From NCBI GenBank assembly GCA_003648815.1, contig QMPZ01000030.1, forward strand, positions 1 through 13,845: a stretch of 13,845 bases of DNA, read 5' to 3'. The position numbers and the translations under genes are program-made. Source of the stretch: Candidatus Aerophobota bacterium (GTDB taxonomy: Bacteria; Aerophobota; Aerophobia; Aerophobales; B47-G16). The notes beneath the pieces are model-generated. The model saw only the letters and a program-made list of their open reading frames with translations. It did not search any database and had not been told where the DNA came from. Of the stretch, positions 6,403 through 12,601 are shown in pieces. Position 1 is the stretch's first letter. Every line of letters starts with the position of its first letter.

Positions 6403-7449
6403 TTATAAAATGAGCAGCCTTCCTTCCGGATTAAACCTCTCATATAAGCTCTTCCTTATCTCCTGTTTTTCCCTGTAGGATGCTATGTGGTCATAGCCTG
6501 GTTGCTCCCAGGGTGGCGTCCTGAGGAGGGATTTGTCAAACTCATCCAAGAGCTTTCCCTCAAGCTCTTCTTTGTATCTTCCCTTGATGAACATCTCGAA
6601 GGCATCGGAAAACTTATTCCAGGCCTCCTGTTCTCTTCCAGGACATACAGGGTAAAAAAGACCGTTGTTTGCCTTCACCGCCTTAAGATCTCCCCTGCCA
6701 TCTCCAATCATCAGCACGTGGTCGTCCTCATATCCACCTACCTTTTTGGCCACCTCAATGTGATGTGCTTTTGAGCCCATCTCCTGGCCGGCGATGATAT
6801 GGACGTAGTCGGCTATACCCTGTGCCTCCCAATAATTGGCCAGGTCCGTATAAGGCGTTTGCGAGACAACCATAAGATCGGCATATTGAGCCATCATCTC
6901 CAAAGCTTCTTTGACTCCCTTAAAAGGTGGAATCTTGGCGGATATATGGGGAAACGTCCTGTTGACCGCCTCGCTCCATCCTAAAAGCTTATACAGGGCA
7001 AAGCAGGTCGGATTTTCCTCGTTGATGAACTTTTCAAGGCTTGGATTTCCCAATCCTAACTTTTTTCCCTGGGCATAAGCGATGTAATCATCCACCAGTT
7101 TCACATCGGGCAAGGTTATGTGCTTTTCAGCCAGTGCCTTTTTAACATCCTCCCTTGCATTGAGGGTTTTGAGGGTGAGCTGGATGGCGATGAACCTGTT
7201 ACATCCTCTGGTCGTGGAAAAGAGGTTGTAGTATTCGGCAACTTCCCTAAAGTAGGATTCGATTCCCCAGAGCCCGTAAAACTCCATAAAGTGAGGATGG
7301 AAGATGAGCATCTGTTTTCCATTCATATTGTCGGTGACGCAGCCATCGGTATCGATGGCGACCAAAAAATCCTTCCCTCTCTTAAAATTTTTCAGCTGTT
7401 GTTCTGGATCCTCCCTTAGCTGCTGTTCGGTAAGTCGAGGTAAGGCCAT
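6403..7449 (-). CDS. HAD-superfamily hydrolase, substrate unknown
   Basis: A 348-residue protein with all four haloacid dehalogenase motifs. Motif I is AIDTDGCVTD (nucleophile D33, acid/base D35), motif II is VVSQTP (S196), motif III is K227 in GSKAHH, and motif IV is IGDGRGD (D250, D254). About 150 residues between motifs I and II form a large helical C1-type cap, which usually sets substrate choice. An unusual ~60-residue C-terminal extension contains TPPWEQPGYDHIASYREKQ. It is probably a cytosolic Mg-dependent phosphatase for a sugar phosphate made in this operon, but the substrate cannot be read from sequence. GGAGG is 8 nt before the ATG. The gene lies 67 nt after the phosphofructokinase and 56 nt before the aldolase-like gene. 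Confidence 0.82.
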   Translation of the reverse strand: MALPRLTEQQLREDPEQQLKNFKRGKDFLVAIDTDGCVTDNMNGKQMLIFHPHFMEFYGLWGIESYFREVAEYYNLFSTTRGCNRFIAIQLTLKTLNAREDVKKALAEKHITLPDVKLVDDYIAYAQGKKLGLGNPSLEKFINEENPTCFALYKLLGWSEAVNRTFPHISAKIPPFKGVKEALEMMAQYADLMVVSQTPYTDLANYWEAQGIADYVHIIAGQEMGSKAHHIEVAKKVGGYEDDHVLMIGDGRGDLKAVKANNGLFYPVCPGREQEAWNKFSDAFEMFIKGRYKEELEGKLLDEFDKSLLRTPPWEQPGYDHIASYREKQEIRKSLYERFNPEGRLLIL

Positions 7450-7516
7450 TTTTTATTCCTCCATTTGATTAATGTGATGTGGTTGCACGTTCCTTAATTT
7501 TTTTTTTACCCACCAC

Positions 7517-8827
7517 TTACCTGTATCCTGCGGGCACGTACTCTGCGCACAGTTTTGGAGCCATAATCTCCTTGAAGGAGGCAAACTTAGGAAGTGGCCC
7601 ACCGATCAGGGGCATTGCCCAGTTCACAAACTCATCGGTTACATCTACCTTACTGGGAGCGAGCCACTCCCTGGGAAATTCTCTCTCCGAGTTCGCCACA
7701 ACATTTAGGGGGACCTTGTCGTACCTGACCTCATATCTGGGGCCAGGAACTCTCAATATGGTCGACATAAAGCCGTTTTCTCCCTTTAAGGCGAGTTTTG
7801 CCGCATAAGCTCCCACCTCGTAGGCCTCCTTGCGGTCAACCTCGGATACATAGGCGATCTCGCGCCTTTGACGCGTCCCTGGCCTTTCAGCTCTGGCTAT
7901 TCCCTTGACCACCAGCCTGCTTTGTACCCTTCCCTTGCTGTCCTTTCTGTCCATTCCGTTAAGATAGTTGATGAGCACCTGCTCGACGGTCCTCTCGGAA
8001 GCGCTGAACTGTGCATGTCCGAAGCTATCCCTCAGCACCCCCAGATCCCCGAGGTTGGCTCCCTCGCCGATGATGACGATACATCTACCGTGCTCGCTTA
8101 ATTTCTTGTTGACCTCTTCGGTGATAAACTCGAGATTGGCCTGCCAGTCATCCTTCGACAGGGCCTCCGGAAGTATTATGAGCAAGGGCATTTTTCTTTC
8201 TGGATCTGCTAATCTCGCCGCAGCAGGTATAAAGCCAATCTTTCTTCCCATCACCCCGATCACCAGGACGGGATCGCTTGTATAGCTTGCCTTGTTCTCC
8301 TCGTTGGCTTCCAGAACGTTGATGGCCGTGTTTCTGGCCACACTTCCATAGCCCGGATCATGGTCGCAAATGGCAAAGGTGCCGTCACTTTGTAGTGTGC
8401 CGCCGACATCATTGTCAATTGTCTTTGGTATGCCGATGCAAATTAGATCCAGGCCACTTTCCTTGGCCAGCCTGTTTACTTTATCTGCAGTGTCCATGGA
8501 ATCTCCGCCACCGCAGTAAAAGAAATAGCCAATGTCGTGTTTCTTGAAGACTTCAACGATCCTGGCTAAGTCCTCCTCACTTCTTATCTTGTACCTGCAG
8601 CTGCCGATCACTCCGGCAGAGGGGGTCTCGCTCAAGAGTTCTATTTGCTCACGGTCCTGAGCGGAGATGTCCAGAAGCTCTTCCCTGAGGACACCGAGAA
8701 TGCCCATCCTTGCCCCATATATCTTTCCTACTTTTCCCGAGGAAGCCAAGGTATCGATTGCTCCTTTAAGAGAGCTATTTATCACCGAGGTTGGCCCTCC
8801 TGATTGTGCGATGACTGCGTTTCTCAC
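7517..8827 (-). CDS. 6-phosphofructokinase, pyrophosphate-dependent type
   Basis: Group A phosphofructokinase fold: AQSGGPTSVIN near the N-terminus, PKTIDND (134-140; catalytic aspartates), and VMGRKIGF (from residue 192) for fructose 6-phosphate binding. Lysine in PKTIDND, where bacterial ATP enzymes have glycine (PGTIDND), and aspartate as the fourth residue of GGGDS (106-110) both mark pyrophosphate use. Such enzymes are reversible and can also act on sedoheptulose 7-phosphate. GGGDS replaces the usual GGDDS/GGDGS, so the first aspartate, normally near Mg2+, is missing; this may define a subgroup. I chose GTG at 8827 because GGAGG lies 8 nt upstream, whereas the ATG at 8842 has none and is itself part of that ribosome site. 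It lies 53 nt after the LarA-like gene. Confidence 0.88.
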   Translation of the reverse strand: MRNAVIAQSGGPTSVINSSLKGAIDTLASSGKVGKIYGARMGILGVLREELLDISAQDREQIELLSETPSAGVIGSCRYKIRSEEDLARIVEVFKKHDIGYFFYCGGGDSMDTADKVNRLAKESGLDLICIGIPKTIDNDVGGTLQSDGTFAICDHDPGYGSVARNTAINVLEANEENKASYTSDPVLVIGVMGRKIGFIPAAARLADPERKMPLLIILPEALSKDDWQANLEFITEEVNKKLSEHGRCIVIIGEGANLGDLGVLRDSFGHAQFSASERTVEQVLINYLNGMDRKDSKGRVQSRLVVKGIARAERPGTRQRREIAYVSEVDRKEAYEVGAYAAKLALKGENGFMSTILRVPGPRYEVRYDKVPLNVVANSEREFPREWLAPSKVDVTDEFVNWAMPLIGGPLPKFASFKEIMAPKLCAEYVPAGYR

Positions 8828-8880
8828 TTTTCCTCCCTCCATTATTTAGTGGTAAATAAGTGATAATTTACCTTTTTCTC

Positions 8881-10182
8881 TCACCCTTCACTCATAACTT
8901 CACCCTTTATATCATAAAGGTATTTTCCCCCATTTTCAATCCAGAGCCTTCCCGCTCCTGTAAAGTCCTCTTTACGTAATGATTCTGGGTCCCTGTAGCC
9001 TAAGCCAACGGCTCTGCAGACCTTTTCGGGAATCCTTGTGGCCAGCGTCACCTCAAAGAAGAAATCTTCCTTTCCACTTGCCGGGTCATAATTTCCCGGT
9101 CCCCTTACGTTGATCACGTGAGCGGCCACGTTTCTGGAAAAGGCGGGATGTAGCCTTAAATAATGCTTTACGTAATCCTTGCAGTGGTAGCCTATCTCTC
9201 TTAAGGCGGCATCCATCTCCGGCTTTGAGTGAAAACAGCTGATGTGCGGTGCGTAGATGATTATCTCCCCTCCCTCCTTCATTACCCCCGGCCTTTGAAG
9301 TTTATAAGAACCCTTGCCAGCCGTCCAGACCTCATCGTAGCTTTTTCCGATGACCTGTACGGCGACATCTAAGGGACGATCGAGATAGATGACGTGAAGC
9401 TTAGAGCTTGCCTCGGCAGCCTTCCGGTAAGCGGCGATAAATCCCTCCATATCCACTCCTGCGTAAAGTCCCTTGGGAACTACACTTTCATCTTCTTCCT
9501 CTTCGAATACCATATCAAAGGAAACGACAGGAGCTTTTATCTTCTTGAAGATATAGGAGGAACCCTCGTTTATGACATCACGGGCGGGGTTATCGACCGA
9601 GCCAATTATTTTGGGAACGCCCACGAGGACAGCAGCCCAGTGAAGTAAATCTATAACCTGTGGGCCAGAGATTCCCGGGAAGAAGACCTTGAGCCCCCCG
9701 GCGTAGCCAGCAGCCTCATGAGGTAAGGTCCCGGTGAGGGCAACGATTAAATCGAAGTCTTCCGTGACCAGTTTGTTTACCGTGACGGGAATCGGCTGTT
9801 CAAGTTCTCCTTCGGTCTTTTCAGCTACAAAGGAGGCCGGAATCTCGCCTACTTCAACGAGCCAGTTCGGGTCGTTGTATTCATGATTGTAGAACCGACT
9901 AAAGCTCATCTCGCTTGAAATTCCCAGTTTAGCCCTGATCTCCTCCTCGCTCATCCTCCTGTGAGTACCACCTGCGTTAAGAGAACAGATTTCTTTCATG
10001 CCCCTGGCCTTAAGCTCCCGATAGATGAGGGGTACGAGCTTGTGGGAAAAATCGTTTCTCGTATAATCAGGATGTATCAGGAGAACTTTTTTTACTTTCT
10101 TGAAGTCCCTTAAGATCTCCTGCACGACCTCGAATAACTCCTCGTCGGTAAGCTTTCCCTTAAGGTTTTCTCTGAAAATCAT
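8881..10182 (-). CDS. LarA-family nickel-pincer racemase/epimerase; candidate D-gluconate/D-mannonate 2-epimerase
   Basis: A 433-residue DUF2088/LarA protein. LarA enzymes racemise 2-hydroxy acids with a nickel-pincer nucleotide bound to a lysine. Visible equivalents of L. plantarum LarA residues are PDYTRND (D39, R42), GGTHRR (H74), PHEAAGYAGGLK (H155, K165) and DLLHWA (H181). The H155-K165-H181 spacing (10, then 16) equals H174-K184-H200 of LarA, so the cofactor lysine and nickel histidine are present. Published LarA homologues include a D-gluconate 2-epimerase; placement between fructuronate reductase and 6-phosphogluconate dehydrogenase steps favours that activity, by inference. No LarB, LarC or LarE is in the window. 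The ATG at 10182 has GAGG 8 nt upstream and begins 10 nt after the gnd stop; an upstream start at 10278 would overlap gnd by 86 nt and is unlikely. Confidence 0.85.
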   Translation of the reverse strand: MIFRENLKGKLTDEELFEVVQEILRDFKKVKKVLLIHPDYTRNDFSHKLVPLIYRELKARGMKEICSLNAGGTHRRMSEEEIRAKLGISSEMSFSRFYNHEYNDPNWLVEVGEIPASFVAEKTEGELEQPIPVTVNKLVTEDFDLIVALTGTLPHEAAGYAGGLKVFFPGISGPQVIDLLHWAAVLVGVPKIIGSVDNPARDVINEGSSYIFKKIKAPVVSFDMVFEEEEDESVVPKGLYAGVDMEGFIAAYRKAAEASSKLHVIYLDRPLDVAVQVIGKSYDEVWTAGKGSYKLQRPGVMKEGGEIIIYAPHISCFHSKPEMDAALREIGYHCKDYVKHYLRLHPAFSRNVAAHVINVRGPGNYDPASGKEDFFFEVTLATRIPEKVCRAVGLGYRDPESLRKEDFTGAGRLWIENGGKYLYDIKGEVMSEG

Positions 10183-10192
10183 GGAATTTGCC

Positions 10193-11614
10193 TCATCTTT
10201 TTTGCTCTGGACGACCCTCCTTTGTCCAGAGGGTATGAAAGATTCCCGGCTCATCAAACCTCTCATAGGTGTGCGCACCGAAGAAGTCCCTCATCGCCTG
10301 GATGAAGCTCGCCGTGGGCAAGACCTTTGTCCGGTAGCTGTCGAAGTAGCTTATGGACTGACTTAAGACGGGAACAGGTATGCCGCATCTTATAGCAGCC
10401 TGAACCACATACCTTAAGCTTGGAAGCTCATCGTTGAGCACCTTGCTGAACTGGGAGGAGACCATAAGATTGACCAGATCAGGGTTCTCGTTAAACGCTT
10501 CTTCTATTATGGGAAGCATCCTTGACCTGATGATGCAGCCGCCCTTCCATATGCGTGCAATTTCGGCCATCTTAAGATCATAGCTATATTCCTTTGATCC
10601 AGCCCTTATCAGGGCAAAACCCTGAGCATAGGCCATCCTTATCGAGGCATCCAGCGCCCTGGGTATGTGTCGGATAAGCTCTTTCCTATCTTCATATTCT
10701 CCATCGGGTCCACTCAAGATGGATGAGGCTGCCACCCTCTCATCCTTGTATGCTGAGATGATTCTTGCCAGGAGCGCTGCGCTGATGGAGTGGACTGGAA
10801 CCCCTAAATCATACGCTTCCTGGGAGGTCCATTTTCCGGTTCCCTTCTGTTTTGCCGTATCTTTGATCACCTCAATGATGGGCTTTCCTGTCTTGTGGTC
10901 CTTTGTTCCCAGTATCTCGGTGGATATTTCCAGAAGATATCCGCTCATAACCTCCTCTTCTGTCCACCTCTTAAAATGCTCATGTATTTCCTCTGTCTTC
11001 AGTCCTGCTCCTTCCCTGAGGATATGATAGGTCTCGCTGATTGCCTGCATAATGGCATATTCGATTCCGTTATGCACCATCTTCACGAAATGACCTGCTC
11101 CACCAGGACCTATATAGGTACAACAGGGCTCTCCATCGACCTTAGCGGCAATTGCCTTGAGAACGGACTCAACGGCATCATAGGCACTTTTGTCTCCGCC
11201 TGGCATTATGCACGGTCCCTTAAGAGCTCCTTCCTCTCCACCGCTGATTCCCGTGCCTATGAAGACCAGGCCTTTTTCCCTTGCCTCCTTTACCCTCCTT
11301 TCGGTGTCCTTAAAGTGAGAATTACCTCCTTCGATGAGAATATCTCCAGAAGAAAGGTATTTTGCCACCTCCCTTAAGACATCGTCCACCTTAGAGGCGG
11401 GAACCATTACCCAGACAGCTTTCTTTTCTCCGTCAAAGGAGCCTGCCAGCTCCTTGAGCGAGGAGACGGTCTTAATTCCCCTCTGGGCCACCTTATTTCT
11501 GATGCTTTCATCTATGTCGTAGCCGATGACCTGGATTCCTTTGTCCATCATGTTCAAGGAAAGACTTGTTCCCATGGGACCCAGGCCAATCATCCCAATT
11601 TTTTTCACGCTCAT
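10193..11614 (-). CDS. gnd: 6-phosphogluconate dehydrogenase, decarboxylating
   Basis: Oxidises 6-phosphogluconate to ribulose 5-phosphate and CO2 in the cytosol. At 473 residues it has the full length of the family. The dinucleotide fold begins IGMIGLGPMGTSL. The substrate/catalytic segment GTGISGGEEGALKGP is at 120-134, and GAGHFVKMVHNGIEYAIMQ contains the catalytic lysine K178 and N182. GTGKWTSQEA and a C-terminal FFGAHTYER complete the signatures. After the second strand it reads IGYDID, an acidic residue where NADP enzymes have N-R-S/T, so NAD+ may be preferred (inference). GGAGG lies 7 nt before the ATG. Its place between fructuronate reductase and the LarA-like gene implies gluconate as an intermediate of the pathway. 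Confidence 0.95.
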   Translation of the reverse strand: MSVKKIGMIGLGPMGTSLSLNMMDKGIQVIGYDIDESIRNKVAQRGIKTVSSLKELAGSFDGEKKAVWVMVPASKVDDVLREVAKYLSSGDILIEGGNSHFKDTERRVKEAREKGLVFIGTGISGGEEGALKGPCIMPGGDKSAYDAVESVLKAIAAKVDGEPCCTYIGPGGAGHFVKMVHNGIEYAIMQAISETYHILREGAGLKTEEIHEHFKRWTEEEVMSGYLLEISTEILGTKDHKTGKPIIEVIKDTAKQKGTGKWTSQEAYDLGVPVHSISAALLARIISAYKDERVAASSILSGPDGEYEDRKELIRHIPRALDASIRMAYAQGFALIRAGSKEYSYDLKMAEIARIWKGGCIIRSRMLPIIEEAFNENPDLVNLMVSSQFSKVLNDELPSLRYVVQAAIRCGIPVPVLSQSISYFDSYRTKVLPTASFIQAMRDFFGAHTYERFDEPGIFHTLWTKEGRPEQKR

Positions 11615-11654
11615 TTTTCTCCCTCCAGATAAATTTTAAAAAATCCTCTAAGAC

Positions 11655-11668
11655 AGACCTGAAGGTCT
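11655..11668. repeat. Small hairpin between the reductase gene and gnd
   Basis: AGACC-TGAA-GGTCT forms a 5-bp stem with a 4-base loop, six bases after the reductase stop. On the coding (minus) strand a run of six T follows about 16 nt later, before the gnd ribosome site. The distance is too long for a standard terminator, so partial attenuation or a processing site is the most that can be said. Confidence 0.3.
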
Positions 11669-11673
11669 CTCTA

Positions 11674-12498
11674 CTACACTCCTGAGAAGGCATTAAATCC
11701 CCCATCTATGGGGATGACCACGCCGGTCACGAACCTTGAGGCATCAGAGGCAAGATAAATGCAGATTCCAATAAGATCCTCGGGTTTGCCAAACTCACCC
11801 ATAGGGGTATGGGAGATTATGGATTTTGCACGGGGGGTAAGATTTCCCTCCTCATCTAAGAGGAGATATCGGTTCTGTCGAGTGAGGAGAAATCCCGGGG
11901 CAATGGCGTTGACCCTTAATTTTTTATTGTACTCTTGGGCGAAGTGAGTCGCCAGCCATTGGGTGAAATTGCTTACCGCAGCCTTGGCAGCTGAATATCC
12001 AGGTATTCTGGTCAAAGGACGAAATGCGTTCATGGAGGATATGTTTATGATGGAGCCTCCGTTCTCATTTTTCACCATGGACTTTCCGAATACCTGACAG
12101 GGAAGGATGGCTCCTCCAAAGAGGTTGAGGGCGACCACCTTCTCCAGAGCGGATAGGGGAAGATCAAAGAAGCTGAGCTCCTTGGAGGTAGTTGCCTCCT
12201 TGATATTTCCTCCGGCTGCGTTGAGAAGAATGTCCACCCGGCCGAAGTCACCGATTACCTCATCATAGCAGGCCTTTATCTTCTCAATATCCATGACATC
12301 TATATAGTAGCCCTTTGCCTTTATTCCTTCTTCAGTAAGCTCGTCTACTACTTTATCCGTGCTGACGATATCGCATATGGCTATCTCCGCTCCTGCCTTG
12401 CCGAGTCCCTTGGCTATGGCCGAGCCTAAAACTCCTGCCCCACCGGTGATCACCGCTTTCTTTCCCTCAAGGCTGAATATGTTTAAGATTTCCTTCAA
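11674..12498 (-). CDS. uxuB: SDR-family D-fructuronate reductase (D-mannonate oxidoreductase)
   Basis: Classical short-chain dehydrogenase of 274 residues. TGGAGVLG (18-25) binds the cofactor, NAAGG is at 93-97, the catalytic serine is S154/S155 in NISSMNAF, and Y168 and K172 lie in PGYSAAKAA. An acidic residue ends the second strand (ICDIV), which favours NAD(H). The run SMNAF-RPLTRIPGYSAAKAA, the SNFTQWLA segment and the VNAIAPGF/HTPMGEFG segments closely resemble Bacillus YjmF/UxuB. That enzyme reduces D-fructuronate to D-mannonate and is unrelated in fold to E. coli UxuB. The gene starts at TTG, supported by AAGGAGG 5 nt upstream. It lies 103 nt after uxaE, whose product would supply fructuronate. 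Confidence 0.85.
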   Translation of the reverse strand: MKEILNIFSLEGKKAVITGGAGVLGSAIAKGLGKAGAEIAICDIVSTDKVVDELTEEGIKAKGYYIDVMDIEKIKACYDEVIGDFGRVDILLNAAGGNIKEATTSKELSFFDLPLSALEKVVALNLFGGAILPCQVFGKSMVKNENGGSIINISSMNAFRPLTRIPGYSAAKAAVSNFTQWLATHFAQEYNKKLRVNAIAPGFLLTRQNRYLLLDEEGNLTPRAKSIISHTPMGEFGKPEDLIGICIYLASDASRFVTGVVIPIDGGFNAFSGV

Positions 12499-12552
12499 CT
12501 TTCCCTCCTTATTTTCTCGATCATATATTTTAACTGCAAGGCAGCGAAAGAT

Positions 12553-12600
12553 GACCTGCGAAAAGAACCTTCCCCGACTATACTCTTAACGAGGCAGGTC
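12553..12600. repeat. Inverted repeat GACCTGC/GCAGGTC between uxaE and the reductase gene
   Basis: GACCTGC (12553-12559) and its exact complement GCAGGTC (12594-12600) enclose 34 bases, starting right after the uxaE stop. On the transcript it would fold into a loose stem-loop upstream of the reductase ribosome site. It could be a processing or protective hairpin; a 7-bp match at this distance may also be chance. Confidence 0.3.
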
Positions 12601-12601
12601 T

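Noticed and set aside
10183..10278. 32-residue N-terminal extension of the LarA-like protein
   Set aside because: It would overlap the gnd coding end by 86 nt, looks unlike LarA N-termini, and the internal ATG at 10182 has a GAGG site at good spacing.
10895..11377. 160-residue plus-strand ORF
   Set aside because: Antisense shadow of gnd, which carries every family motif on the other strand.
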